Source: Chloroflexota bacterium
GTDB taxonomy: Bacteria > Chloroflexota > Dormibacteria > Dormibacterales > Dormibacteraceae
Assembly: GCA_005882135.1 (NCBI GenBank)
Contig: VBDR01000026.1
Location: 1-64,000 of the forward strand
Length of the DNA: 64,000 nt
Reading direction: 5' to 3'
Shown here: positions 1 to 8,606 of the stretch, piece after piece
Layout of the letters: each line of letters opens with the position of its first letter
How positions within the stretch are numbered: position 1 is the stretch's first letter
Program-made: the position numbers and the translations under genes
Notes under the pieces: generated by a model
Told to the model about the DNA's origin: nothing
Database searches by the model: none
The model's input: only the letters and a program-made list of their open reading frames with translations

Positions 1-977
1 AAGTCGCGGTCATAGGCAAGCGGCAGGCCCTTGAGCACGGTAGCCAGGGCGATGAAGCTTCCCAGGGCCCGGCCCGTCCTGCCTCGCAACAGCTCGGCGA
101 TATCGGGGTTTTTCTTCTGGGGCATCAGACTCGAGCCGGTCGCGATCTCGTCGGCCAGGACAACGAAGCCGAACTCGGCGGTCGCCCATAGAACGATGTC
201 CTCACCCAGCCGGCTCAGGTGGATGGCCGTGCTTGACGACGCGTAGGCGAGGTCGAGCGCGAAGTCGCGGTCGGATACCGCATCGACGCTGTTGAGCGTC
301 AGGCGATCGAATCCGAGCTCTTTGGCGACAACCTCGCGGTGCAGCGGCAGTGTCGTGGCGGCCAGGGCTCCCGACCCGAGCGGCATCTCGTCCGCCGAGT
401 CGTAGGCATGGCGAAAGCGCGACGCGTCACGAAGGAGCGGCTCGGCGTGAGCCAGAAGGTGATGGCCGACGGTGACGGGTTGCGCTCGCTGCAGGTGCGT
501 ATACCCGGGCATCAGCCACCCGGCGTGGGCGGCGGCCTGCTTGCCAAGGACCTGGATCAGATTGGCCAAACCCGCTGTCGCGTCGGCGGCCATGTCCCGG
601 CAGAACAGGCGCAGATCCAGAGCGACCTGGTCATTGCGCGACCGCCCCGCGTGCAGCGCGGCGCCGGCCGGCGTGATCTCGGTCAAACGCCGCTCGACGG
701 CCGTGTGGATGTCTTCATCCGTTGGTCTGAACTTGAATCCGCCACCGTCCAGCTCACGCCGGATGCGGCGCAGGCCGCGCTCGATCGCTGTCAGCTGTGA
801 CTTTGAGATCACCCCCGACGCCGCCAGGCCGCGCGCATGGGCGACGCTGCCCGCGATGTCATATGGGTACAGCTCGTAGTCCACGGCGAGGGAAGACGAG
901 AAACGTTCCAGCTCGGGCAACATGTCGCGCTTGAAGCGTCCGCCCCAGAGCTTTGTCGAGCGCGACTGCCGAGCTAT
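1..977 (-). CDS. argH: Argininosuccinate lyase, C-terminus cut by window edge
   Basis: Last step of arginine synthesis: splits argininosuccinate into arginine and fumarate. Reading the minus strand gives the family N-terminus (KLWGGRF), then DIAGSVAHARGL, HAGRSRNDQV and the fumarase/lyase signature GSSLMPQKKNPD near bases 105-145; the rest lies outside the window. The start is odd. Between an in-frame TGA further upstream and the conserved KLWGGRF there is no ATG, GTG or TTG. The best-placed candidate is ATA at 977-975, which overlaps the argG stop TAG and has AGAGG 8 nt upstream. The first ATG (923-921) would remove the conserved N-terminus. Translational coupling to argG is likely. Identity is secure, the start is not. 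Confidence 0.93.
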   Translation of the reverse strand, partial: MARQSRSTKLWGGRFKRDMLPELERFSSSLAVDYELYPYDIAGSVAHARGLAASGVISKSQLTAIERGLRRIRRELDGGGFKFRPTDEDIHTAVERRLTEITPAGAALHAGRSRNDQVALDLRLFCRDMAADATAGLANLIQVLGKQAAAHAGWLMPGYTHLQRAQPVTVGHHLLAHAEPLLRDASRFRHAYDSADEMPLGSGALAATTLPLHREVVAKELGFDRLTLNSVDAVSDRDFALDLAYASSSTAIHLSRLGEDIVLWATAEFGFVVLADEIATGSSLMPQKKNPDIAELLRGRTGRALGSFIALATVLKGLPLAYDRD

Positions 978-2221
978 GGCGTGAGCCTCTTCGCGTCTCC
1001 CAAGAGCGTGCCCAGGTCGCGCGAGTGGAGCTGTCCCTGCACACGCGCCGAGGTGCGGAGGCCCATGCCCCAGAGCTTGATGAAGCCTGCCGCCGCCGAC
1101 TGGTCGAACTCATCGCCCTTGCCATAGGTCGCAAGCGACAGCTCGTAGAGCTGGTGCGGACCCTTGCGTCCGACGACCTGCGCTGAGCCTCGGTACAGCT
1201 TGAGGCGGACGTCGCCGGTCACGTGCCGCTGCGTCTCTGCGACAAACGCGTAAAGGGCGTCGCGAAGCGGGCTGAACCAGAGCCCGTCGTAGACCATCTG
1301 CGCCCACTGCTGGGCGACGACATCTTTGAACCGCGCGACCTCCTTCGGCAGCGTGATGTCTTCCAGCGCCTGGTGCGCCTGCAGGAGCAGCACCGCGGCC
1401 GGCGCTTCGTAGATCTCGCGCGACTTGATGCCGATCAGCCTGTTCTCGAGGTGATCGATGCGGCCGACGCCGTTTTCCCCGCCGACCCGGTTCAAGGTCG
1501 TCACCAGATCCAGGGCCGAGACTGGCTTGCCGTCGAGCGCGACCGGAACTCCTTCTTTGAAGCCAACCTCGACATAGGTCGGCTCGTCGGGGCACTGGCG
1601 CGGGTCGCGGGTCCAGGCGTAGACGTCTTTCGGCGGCTCAGCCCACGGATCCTCGAGCACGCCTGCCTCGATCGAGCGGCCCCACAGGTTCTCGTCCGTC
1701 GAGTAGGGCGAGCGGGTCGTGGCCGGAACCTCGATGCCGTGCTCGGTCGCGTAGTCGATCTCGTCGTCGCGGTTCATGCCCCACTCGCGCACCGGCGCGA
1801 CCACCTGCAGGTCGGGTGCGAGCGCGGCGGTCGTCACGTCGAAGCGCACCTGGTCGTTGCCCTTGCCCGTGCATCCATGCGCTACCGCCTGGGCGCCTTC
1901 GCGACGCGCGACCTCGACCATCATGGCCGCGATCAGCGGCCGGCCAAGCGCGGTCGCCAGCGGATACTCCTTTTCATAGACCGCACCGGCCTGCAGGGAC
2001 GGCCAGACAAAGAGCTGTAGGAAAGGGAGCCTGCCGTCGGCGACGTAGGCAGCCGACGCGCCGGTCTTGAGCGCGCGCGCCTGGACAGCATCGAGATCCT
2101 TCTTCTCGCCCAGATCGACTGTGAATGCGATGACATCCCACCCCTGGTCCTTCAACCAGCGGATCGCGACCGAGGTGTCCAGCCCACCCGAATAAGCCAA
2201 AACCAACTTTTTAGCTGCCAT
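974..2221 (-). CDS. argG: Argininosuccinate synthase
   Basis: Joins citrulline and aspartate using ATP. At 415 aa it has the usual length. The N-terminal P-loop-like motif LAYSGGLDTSVA lies at about residues 8-19, followed by AHGCTGKGNDQVRF. The chosen start is ATG at 2221, which overlaps the end of argR by 11 nt (shared ATGGCAGCTAA); the open frame continues upstream but only as the antisense of argR. It sits in an overlapping arg operon. Confidence 0.97.
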   Translation of the reverse strand: MAAKKLVLAYSGGLDTSVAIRWLKDQGWDVIAFTVDLGEKKDLDAVQARALKTGASAAYVADGRLPFLQLFVWPSLQAGAVYEKEYPLATALGRPLIAAMMVEVARREGAQAVAHGCTGKGNDQVRFDVTTAALAPDLQVVAPVREWGMNRDDEIDYATEHGIEVPATTRSPYSTDENLWGRSIEAGVLEDPWAEPPKDVYAWTRDPRQCPDEPTYVEVGFKEGVPVALDGKPVSALDLVTTLNRVGGENGVGRIDHLENRLIGIKSREIYEAPAAVLLLQAHQALEDITLPKEVARFKDVVAQQWAQMVYDGLWFSPLRDALYAFVAETQRHVTGDVRLKLYRGSAQVVGRKGPHQLYELSLATYGKGDEFDQSAAAGFIKLWGMGLRTSARVQGQLHSRDLGTLLGDAKRLTP

Positions 2222-2618
2222 TGGCGAGCAGTTCTTTGAGCGCGCGACCAGCGCTGCGCTTGCGCAGCACGGCGATGATCGTGTCATCGCCGGCGACGGT
2301 GCCCGCGATCCCGGGCAGGGCAGCCTCATCGATCCTGCGGGCGACCAGGTTGGCGGTGCCGGGCGGTGTCCTGATCACCACCATCGGCTCGACTACCTCG
2401 ATCGAGAGGACGAGCTCGCTGACCAGGCCGGCCGAACTCCGGTAGCCGCTGCCCGACCGGACCAACCCGAGCTCCTGGATGTCGCGAGAGATGGTGGCTT
2501 GCGTTGCGCGCACGCCGCGGCGAGCGAGCGCCGCCGCGATCTCGTGCTGCGTGTGGACCGAACCCCGGTTGACCAACTCGAGGATGGCGCTTTGGCGCTC
2601 GGCCTTGGTGGCCGTCAT
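2211..2618 (-). CDS. argR: Arginine repressor
   Basis: Arginine-responsive repressor of the ArgR/AhrC family, 135 aa. The N-terminal winged helix includes ATQATISRDIQELGLV (about residues 38-53). The C-terminal oligomerisation and arginine-binding domain carries GTVAGDDTIIAV. It starts with ATG overlapping the argD stop by 4 nt. It is embedded in the operon it should control; its probable target is the palindrome before argC at 6898-6911. In actinobacterial arg operons argF usually lies between argD and argR; here it is missing. Confidence 0.95.
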   Translation of the reverse strand: MTATKAERQSAILELVNRGSVHTQHEIAAALARRGVRATQATISRDIQELGLVRSGSGYRSSAGLVSELVLSIEVVEPMVVIRTPPGTANLVARRIDEAALPGIAGTVAGDDTIIAVLRKRSAGRALKELLANGS

Positions 2619-3787
2619 CCCGCGACCTTCTGCATCACCGCATGCGCGTTGTCGATCTCTTCGGCCGTGATGATCAGCGGTGGGACCAGCCGGACCGAGT
2701 GATCATCGACCGCGTTGACGATGAGGCCGGCGTCGAGGCACGACAGCTGAAACGCCTTGGCCCGGGGCTCGGCAAACTCGAACGCCTGCATCAAACCCTG
2801 GCCACGCACTGCCTTGGCGCCGAGGTCGGCGAGCGATGACTGCAGCAACTCGCCCATCTCCGCGGCGTGAGCGACCAGACCGTCGCGCTCGATCACGTGC
2901 AGCACCGCCAGCGCCGCGGTGCAAGCCAGCGGGTTGCCGCCGAACGTCGAGCCATGGTCGCCCGGTTCGAAGACGTCCGCCCGGGGGTTGGCAAGGCACG
3001 CGCCGATGGGTACGCCGCCGCCCAGGCCCTTGGCCAAGGTCATCACGTCAGGCGTGATGCTGTGGTGCTGGTGCGCGAACCAGCGGCCGGTCCGGCCGAG
3101 ACCGGTTTGAACCTCGTCGAGGATCAGCAGGACGTCCTGCGTGTCGCACCACTCGCGCACGCCCCGCAGGTAGCCCGGCGACGGCGGGACGACGCCGATC
3201 TCCCCCATCACGGGCTCGAGCATCACAGCGACTGTCTTGCTGGTGGTTGCGGCCTTGATGGCGTCGAGGTCGTCATAAGCCACATGCACGAATCCGCCGG
3301 GCAGCGGCCGGAAAGGATCGGAGTATTTCTGCTGGCCGCCGGCGGTCACCGTCGCCAGCGTGCGTCCGTGAAAGGAGCCGGCGGTGGCGATGATCTCGAA
3401 CGCGCCGTCGCGCTGCCGGGCACCCCACTTCCGCGCGATCTTGATCGCAGCCTCATTGGCCTCGGCGCCGGAGTTGCAGAAGAAGACCCGCGACGGAAAT
3501 GAAAGCTCGACCAGGCGCTGGGCCAGATCTATCTGCGGCTGCGTGAAGTACAGGTTGGAGGTATGGATCAAGGCACCGGCCTGTTCGCTGATTGCGCGGA
3601 CCACCTCGGGATGCGAGTGTCCAAGCAGGTTGACCGCGATCCCGGCGACAAGGTCGAGATACTCGCGACCCGATTCGTCGTAAACCCGGCATCCCCGACC
3701 GCGCACGAACGTGACTGGCAGGCGGCGCCCGGTCTGCATCAGGTATCGCTCGGCCAGCTCGAGCGTGCTCTTGGTCACAGAGCTCAT
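2615..3787 (-). CDS. argD: Acetylornithine aminotransferase
   Basis: PLP-dependent class III aminotransferase, 390 aa, converting N-acetylglutamate semialdehyde to N-acetylornithine with glutamate as amino donor. Visible motifs are FCNSGAEANEAAIKIARK, the PLP-binding LILDEVQTGLGRTG, and TLAKGLGGG with the Schiff-base lysine. It overlaps argB by 4 nt (ATGA). Members of this family can also serve in lysine synthesis (succinyl-DAP), which cannot be decided here. Confidence 0.96.
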   Translation of the reverse strand: MSSVTKSTLELAERYLMQTGRRLPVTFVRGRGCRVYDESGREYLDLVAGIAVNLLGHSHPEVVRAISEQAGALIHTSNLYFTQPQIDLAQRLVELSFPSRVFFCNSGAEANEAAIKIARKWGARQRDGAFEIIATAGSFHGRTLATVTAGGQQKYSDPFRPLPGGFVHVAYDDLDAIKAATTSKTVAVMLEPVMGEIGVVPPSPGYLRGVREWCDTQDVLLILDEVQTGLGRTGRWFAHQHHSITPDVMTLAKGLGGGVPIGACLANPRADVFEPGDHGSTFGGNPLACTAALAVLHVIERDGLVAHAAEMGELLQSSLADLGAKAVRGQGLMQAFEFAEPRAKAFQLSCLDAGLIVNAVDDHSVRLVPPLIITAEEIDNAHAVMQKVAG

Positions 3788-4620
3788 GGCGTGACCATCG
3801 TCCCGATGCCGGCCTCCGTGAAGAGCTCGAGCAGGAGCGCGTGCTTGGTGCGGCCGTCGACGATGTGCGCGAGGGGCACCCCATCCAGGGCGCGCAGGCA
3901 GGCCTCGAGCTTCGGGATCATGCCGCCGGTGACCTCACCCTTGCGGATCCGGTTGAGGGCGTCTTCTTTGGACAGCACCGCCACCACGTCGCCGTCGACG
4001 CCCTGCACCCCCGGCACGTCCGTCAGCAGGATCACCTTGGCCGCCTTCAGCGCGACCGCGATCTCCGCGGCAACGGTGTCGGCGTTGATGTTGTACGCGT
4101 GGCCGTCGTAGCCAAGCCCGATGGAGGCTATCACCGGGATGTACCCGCGAGCGAGCAGGGCGGTGATCGGCTCCTTGTTGACCTGCGTCACCCGGCCGAC
4201 GAAACCCATCGACTCGTCGAGAGGCTCGGCGATGATGGTCGGGCCGTCCTCACCGCTCATGCCCACCGCCTGTCCGCCCAGGCGATGGATCGCGGCGACG
4301 AGATCGGGACTGACCTTGCCGGTCAGCACCATCTTCACGACCTCCATCGTCTTTTCGTCGGTGATCCGCAGCCCGTTCTTGAACTCAGGCTTCAACCCCA
4401 GCCGCTCGCTCATGGCGCTGATCTCAGGGCCGCCGCCATGCACCAGCACCGGCTGCATGCCGACGTAGCGCAGCAGCACGACATCCAGCAGCGTCTCGTC
4501 GCGCGCGTGGTCGATCGCGTTGCCGCCGACCTTGATCACCACTATCTGGCCGTGGAATCGCTTGATGTAGGGCAGCGCCTCGACCAGGACCTTGGCGCGT
4601 TCTTCGACCGTCAGCGTCAT
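3784..4620 (-). CDS. argB: N-acetylglutamate kinase
   Basis: Phosphorylates N-acetylglutamate, the second step of the acetylated arginine route. At 278 aa it is typical for the amino-acid kinase fold. Motifs include IVVIKVGGNAI near the N-terminus, LVHGGGPEIS and the C-terminal TGGMIPKLEACLRAL. An N-terminal helix preceding the kinase core (LPYIKRFHG) resembles arginine-inhibitable hexameric enzymes, so feedback inhibition is plausible. It overlaps argJ and argD by 4 nt each. Confidence 0.97.
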   Translation of the reverse strand: MTLTVEERAKVLVEALPYIKRFHGQIVVIKVGGNAIDHARDETLLDVVLLRYVGMQPVLVHGGGPEISAMSERLGLKPEFKNGLRITDEKTMEVVKMVLTGKVSPDLVAAIHRLGGQAVGMSGEDGPTIIAEPLDESMGFVGRVTQVNKEPITALLARGYIPVIASIGLGYDGHAYNINADTVAAEIAVALKAAKVILLTDVPGVQGVDGDVVAVLSKEDALNRIRKGEVTGGMIPKLEACLRALDGVPLAHIVDGRTKHALLLELFTEAGIGTMVTP

Positions 4621-5828
4621 GTCGTGTAGTCGGCGTTGATGCGCACGTACTCCTCCGATAGGTCACAGCCCCATGCCTCGGCGGTACCGTCCGCGAGCCC
4701 GAGAGCGGCGACGATCTCAATTTCCGGCTGCTCGAATGCTCGCCGGACGGCCGACAGGTCGACGTCAACACCAGCCCCGCGCTCGAAGACGACCAGGCCA
4801 CCAACGCGGAGCTGGAGCCTGTCGAGGGCGAGCTCGGCGCCACTGTAGCCGAGCGCGCATACGATCCGCCCCCAGTTGGGATCACCGCCGTGGACAGCGG
4901 TCTTGACCAGGCTCGATGATGCCACCGCGCGGGCCGCCGTCCTCGCCTCAGCATCCGACGCCGCCTCGCGCACCTTGACCGTGATCAGCCGGGTTGCACC
5001 CTCGCCGTCGCGGGCGATCGCGCGTGAAAGGTCGCGAGCGACCTGGATGAAACCCGCCTCGAGCTGCTCCGCTTGCGTGCTGCCCGGGCCAATGGGCTCA
5101 TTGCCGGCGGCCCCGTTGGCGAGCATCAGGAAGCTGTCGTTGGTCGAGCTGTCCCCGTCGACAGTGACCTGGTTGAAGCTCTGATCAGCGATCGCTTTGA
5201 CGAGCTTCGACATCAAGCCAGGCTCGACGGCCGCGTCGGTGGTGATGTAGGCGAGCATGGTGGCCATGTTCGGATGGATCATGCCGGAGCCCTTGCACAT
5301 GCCACCGATCCGCACCGTCGCGCCCGCGATGTCGACCTCAACCTGCGCCGTCTTCGGCCGCGTGTCCGTGGTCATGATGGCCCGCGCCGCAGCGTCGCCT
5401 GCCTCCGGACTCAGGTTCCCGCACGCTTCCGCGATTCCGGACTTGATGGCGTTCATCGGCAGGTAGCGGCCGATCACGCCGGTCGAGCTGACCAGCACCT
5501 GGTCGGGATCGAGGTCGAGCCGATCGGCGGACAGCTTGGCCATCAGCAGCGCATCCCGGAAGCCCTGCGCCCCGGTGCACGCGTTGGCGTTGCCCGAGTT
5601 GATCGTGAGCGCCTGCACGCGGTTGCGCTGCAGGTGGAGCTGATCGATGACGACCGAGGCTGACTTCACCTTGTTGGTGGTGAAGACCCCGCCTGTGTCG
5701 CATGGATACGCGGAATGGATCACGCACAGGTCCTCTCGCTGTCCGCTCGGGATGGCGGACGCGCCGGTCGTGAAAGCCTTGATGCCACACGCTGCGGTGC
5801 CCGCCCGAAACCCTCGGGCGTACGTCAC
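4617..5828 (-). CDS. argJ: Bifunctional ornithine acetyltransferase / N-acetylglutamate synthase
   Basis: Recycles the acetyl group from acetylornithine to glutamate, making the cyclic pathway. It is 403 aa. The autocleavage site is clear: GMIHPNMATMLAYI, where the Thr of ATML becomes the nucleophile of the beta chain. The start is taken as GTG at 5828, overlapping the argC stop TGA (GTGA); the frame remains open upstream only as an out-of-frame reading of argC. It overlaps argB by 4 nt. Confidence 0.95.
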   Translation of the reverse strand: MTYARGFRAGTAACGIKAFTTGASAIPSGQREDLCVIHSAYPCDTGGVFTTNKVKSASVVIDQLHLQRNRVQALTINSGNANACTGAQGFRDALLMAKLSADRLDLDPDQVLVSSTGVIGRYLPMNAIKSGIAEACGNLSPEAGDAAARAIMTTDTRPKTAQVEVDIAGATVRIGGMCKGSGMIHPNMATMLAYITTDAAVEPGLMSKLVKAIADQSFNQVTVDGDSSTNDSFLMLANGAAGNEPIGPGSTQAEQLEAGFIQVARDLSRAIARDGEGATRLITVKVREAASDAEARTAARAVASSSLVKTAVHGGDPNWGRIVCALGYSGAELALDRLQLRVGGLVVFERGAGVDVDLSAVRRAFEQPEIEIVAALGLADGTAEAWGCDLSEEYVRINADYTT

Positions 5829-6874
5829 GGCCACTGCAGAGCACCCGTCAGGGCAGTGGTGCGATCGAAGCCGAACGCGATGTTGAAGCACTCGATGCCC
5901 TGGCCCGATGCGCCCTTGAGCAGGTTGTCCAGGGCCGCGGTTACGACGGCCTTTCGGCCCTGCGCCCCGACGTTGACCAGGCACAGGTTCGAGTGTGTCG
6001 TCAGCTTGGTGGCAGGGGTTTTGTCGACCACCCTGGCGAAGGGCTGGCCGGCGTAGAACTCGCGATACGCATCCTGCAGCTCACCGACCGAACCCTTGAG
6101 GTCGAAGTAGCAGGTGGCAAGGATGCCCCTGGTCATGGGCACCAGGTGAGGAACGAAGGTCAGTCCACCTCCCCACCCCGTGGGGAGGTCGGCGCGAAGC
6201 GCCGGGTGGGGAGAAGCGAGCCCAGATAGCTCCTGGACGATTTCAGCCAGGTGGCGGTGGCCTTCGATCGCGTACGCACCCAGCGATTCATTGACCTCGC
6301 TGAACTGGACGCCGAGGCCGAGCGAACGCCCGGCGCCGCTCACCCCGGACTTCGCGTCGACCACGATGTCGGAGCCCACCAGGCCGGCGGAAACGGCCGG
6401 GGCCAGGGCCAGGATGCTCGCGGTCGAGTAGCAGCCCGGAACCGCGACCAGTCGAGCTCCTCGCAGCTCGGGCTCGTGCAGCTCGGGCAGGCCAAACACC
6501 GCCTGCTCCAGGAGCGCGGGCACCGGATGCGGCTGCCGGTACCACTTCGGATACTCCGACGGTTCGCGGAGGCGGAAGTCAGCGCTCATGTCGACCACTC
6601 GCACTCCCGCCTCGAGCCAGGATTCCACCCGCGTGGCGCCCACGTTGTGCGGAAGGCAGCTGAAGATGACCTCCACGCCGTCTGGCGCCGGCTCCGGGAC
6701 GAACGAGCCCTTCAGGTCGAGAAGGGGAAAGACCTGTGAGTAAGGCTTGCCCGCGTACGAGCGGGATGTCAGCTGGGTCAGCTCGACCCCGGGATGACGC
6801 GCCAGCAGGTGCACGGCCGTCATCCCCGCGTAGCCGTTCGCCCCGGCGACCGCAGCCCTCAGCTTTTTGGTCAC
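5825..6874 (-). CDS. argC: N-acetyl-gamma-glutamyl-phosphate reductase with in-frame repeat insert
   Basis: NADPH-dependent reduction of acetylglutamyl phosphate; first gene of the arg operon. An NAD(P) fold (AGANGYAGMTAV), the catalytic cysteine in VPGCYSTA, and the conserved EGHRH and FVPHLVPMTRG blocks are all present. Between the last two, about 20 residues (starting SGLASPHPALRADL, ending GWGGG) are the translation of a chromosomal palindromic repeat at 6165-6220, read through without breaking the frame. Start: GTG at 6874 is preferred because a TATACT -10 lies 9 nt upstream (leaderless); ATG at 6892 is the alternative. Confidence 0.93.
   Translation of the reverse strand: MTKKLRAAVAGANGYAGMTAVHLLARHPGVELTQLTSRSYAGKPYSQVFPLLDLKGSFVPEPAPDGVEVIFSCLPHNVGATRVESWLEAGVRVVDMSADFRLREPSEYPKWYRQPHPVPALLEQAVFGLPELHEPELRGARLVAVPGCYSTASILALAPAVSAGLVGSDIVVDAKSGVSGAGRSLGLGVQFSEVNESLGAYAIEGHRHLAEIVQELSGLASPHPALRADLPTGWGGGLTFVPHLVPMTRGILATCYFDLKGSVGELQDAYREFYAGQPFARVVDKTPATKLTTHSNLCLVNVGAQGRKAVVTAALDNLLKGASGQGIECFNIAFGFDRTTALTGALQWP
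6165..6220. repeat. Dispersed palindromic repeat, copy 1, inside argC
   Basis: The arms CCTCCCC/GGGGAGG are followed by GGCGCG-AAG-CGCC and GGTGGGGAG. The same architecture recurs at 21210, 23808, 25998, 44833, 46958 and 51351. This copy lies inside a coding region and is translated in frame. Confidence 0.8.
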
Positions 6875-6883
6875 AAGCGCATG

Positions 6884-6889
6884 AGTATA
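6884..6889 (-). promoter_or_regulatory. -10 hexamer of argC
   Basis: TATACT on the minus strand, 9 nt before GTG 6874. No Shine-Dalgarno sequence is seen, which fits a leaderless or nearly leaderless arg transcript. Inference from spacing shared with several other first genes in the window. Confidence 0.5.
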
Positions 6890-6897
6890 CATTGGAC

Positions 6898-6911
6898 TGC
6901 ATAAACATGCA
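6898..6911 (-). promoter_or_regulatory. Candidate ArgR operator (ARG box)
   Basis: Perfect inverted repeat TGCAT-N4-ATGCA (TGCATAAACATGCA) directly upstream of the argC -10. Its AT-rich core and placement over the promoter fit an ArgR site, and ArgR is encoded in the same operon. The half-site resembles, but does not exactly match, the enterobacterial ARG box. Confidence 0.5.
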
Positions 6912-6952
6912 TAGCGTCCCCCCTTGCCCTTCAGGGAGAGTGGGGTGGAAGC

Positions 6953-7255
6953 CTAATCCGTCTCATTGAAGAAACAAGACTCGGCGCCGGTGTGGCAGGC
7001 GGGACCGGCCGGCCTGACCCTCAAGAGCACAGCGTCGAGGTCACAGTCGAGCCGTACCTCCACGACTTCCATCGTGTTTCCCGAGGTTGCTCCCTTCTCC
7101 CACAGACCGCGTTCCCTGGAAAGAAACCAGGCGCGCCCGGTCTCGTTGGTCTTCGACCAAGCCTCCTCGTCCATGTAGGCCAGCATCAACACCATGCCCG
7201 TCTCCGCGTTCTGGACGACCGCCGGGACGAGCCCCTTTGAAAAGTCCGGGGTCAT
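6953..7255 (-). CDS. hisI: Phosphoribosyl-AMP cyclohydrolase
   Basis: Opens the purine ring of phosphoribosyl-AMP in histidine synthesis. At 100 aa it is the single-domain cyclohydrolase without a HisE part. Recognisable blocks are [21 protein letters not shown] and [10 protein letters not shown], with the zinc/catalytic cysteine region [12 protein letters not shown]. The start ATG at 7255 overlaps the hisF stop by 4 nt. It is last in the his operon; hisE is not in this window. Confidence 0.95.
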   Translation of the reverse strand: MTPDFSKGLVPAVVQNAETGMVLMLAYMDEEAWSKTNETGRAWFLSRERGLWEKGATSGNTMEVVEVRLDCDLDAVLLRVRPAGPACHTGAESCFFNETD

Positions 7256-8013
7256 CGCCTCACCTCCAGGCCCATTTCCGCCAGCGCTTGTTTGACGTCG
7301 CGTATCGAAAGCTCGCCGAAGTGGAAGATGGACGCGGCCAGCGCCGCGTCTGCCCCCCCGCCGCTGAGCGCGTCGTACATGTGGCGCGCCGATCCGGCAC
7401 CGCCCGAGGCGATCACAGGCAGGCGGACGGCGCCGCTGACGGCCCGGGTGAGCTCGATGTCGTACCCGGCGTGCGTCCCGTCGCGATCCATCGACGTGAG
7501 CAGGATCTCCCCCGCTCCAGCCTGCTCCCCCAGGGTCGCCCATTCGACCGCGTCGCGCCCAGTGGCGCGGCGGCCTCCGTGGCTGAACACCTCCCAGCCG
7601 GTCCCGTCCGGCCGCTTGCGCGCGTCGATCGCCAGGACCACGCATTGCGAGCCGAAAACGTCCGCACAGCGCGTGATCAGCGCTGGATCCGCCAGCGCTG
7701 CGGTGTTGACCGACACCTTGTCCGCTCCGTGCGTCAGCAGCTCGGCCATGTCCTCAACGCTTCTCACGCCTCCGCCCACGGCGAGCGGGATGAACACCTG
7801 GTCCGCCGTGCGCTCGACCGCGTCGAGGAGGATCTTGCGAGCATCCGATGAGGCGGTGATGTCCAGGAAGACGATCTCGTCCGCGCCCTCGCGATCGTAG
7901 GCCGAGGCCAGCTCGGCGGGGTCGCCCGCGTCGCGCAGCTCCTTGAAGCGCACGCCTTTGACGACGCGGCCGTCGGTGACGTCGAGGCAGGGGATGACGC
8001 GTTTGGCAGGCAT
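7252..8013 (-). CDS. hisF: Imidazole glycerol phosphate synthase, cyclase subunit
   Basis: TIM-barrel subunit (253 aa) that uses ammonia from HisH to form imidazole glycerol phosphate and AICAR. The general acid/base aspartates lie in [13 protein letters not shown] and LAIDARK; phosphate-binding loops VGGGVRS and ASGGAGS are present. ATG at 8013 is preferred, forming TGATG with the hisH stop; a TTG three codons upstream is possible. hisA, normally next to it, is absent. Confidence 0.95.
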   Translation of the reverse strand: MPAKRVIPCLDVTDGRVVKGVRFKELRDAGDPAELASAYDREGADEIVFLDITASSDARKILLDAVERTADQVFIPLAVGGGVRSVEDMAELLTHGADKVSVNTAALADPALITRCADVFGSQCVVLAIDARKRPDGTGWEVFSHGGRRATGRDAVEWATLGEQAGAGEILLTSMDRDGTHAGYDIELTRAVSGAVRLPVIASGGAGSARHMYDALSGGGADAALAASIFHFGELSIRDVKQALAEMGLEVRR

Positions 8014-8606
8014 CAGCTGCAAAGGGCGAGGAAGTTGGCATAAAGACGCAGGCCGTCGGAACCGCTTTTCTCGGGATGGAACTGGGTTCCCATCACGTTG
8101 CCCGCCGCGGCCGCTGCCGCGGGCGAGTGGTCAGAGCAGCCGACGCCGTGGTTCGAGGCCTCGGGGGTGAAGGAGTGCACGTAGTAGAAGTAAGAGTGGT
8201 CGGGGATCCCGTCCCACAGCGCTGATCGGGCGGTCTGGGTGGTCCGACACCACCCGATCACCGGAACCCGCTCACTGGACGTGACCTCGACCACGCGGCC
8301 GGCCAGCAGCCCAAGGCCCTCGTGGCGACCGTGCTCGCTCGACTCCTCAAACAAAAGCTGATAGCCGAGGCACACGCCGAGCACCGGCGTGCCACGCCGC
8401 GCCAGCTCGACGACCTGGCGGCCCAGCCCGCGTGCGGAGAGCCTCGCCAGCGCAGGCGCAAACGCTCCCACGCCGGGCAGCACGATGCCGTCGGCCGACT
8501 CCAGCTCATCGGGTTCGGCGGTCAGCCGCGCCTCAGCCCCGACCTGGACCAGCGCGCGCTCCACCGAGCGGACATTGCCGACGCCGTAATCGACGATGGC
8601 GATCAA
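8013..8606 (-). CDS. hisH: Imidazole glycerol phosphate synthase, glutaminase subunit
   Basis: Class I glutamine amidotransferase supplying ammonia to HisF, 197 aa. The nucleophile elbow GVCLGYQLL (Cys near residue 80) and the His-Glu pair in TQFHPEKSG are intact. The usual W-N in the IGWN loop reads IGWCRT here, a small departure. It overlaps hisB by 4 nt and touches hisF. Confidence 0.95.
   Translation of the reverse strand: MIAIVDYGVGNVRSVERALVQVGAEARLTAEPDELESADGIVLPGVGAFAPALARLSARGLGRQVVELARRGTPVLGVCLGYQLLFEESSEHGRHEGLGLLAGRVVEVTSSERVPVIGWCRTTQTARSALWDGIPDHSYFYYVHSFTPEASNHGVGCSDHSPAAAAAAGNVMGTQFHPEKSGSDGLRLYANFLALCS

Noticed and set aside
921-923. ATG as the argH start
   Set aside because: It would delete the conserved KLWGGRFKRD segment of the enzyme.
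2222-2329. 36-codon upstream extension of argG
   Set aside because: It is the antisense-phase reading of argR; the family N-terminus starts at ATG 2221.
7256-7645. N-terminal extension of hisI over hisF
   Set aside because: Out-of-phase reading of hisF; the 100-aa protein from ATG 7255 is the full cyclohydrolase and has the standard 4-nt overlap.
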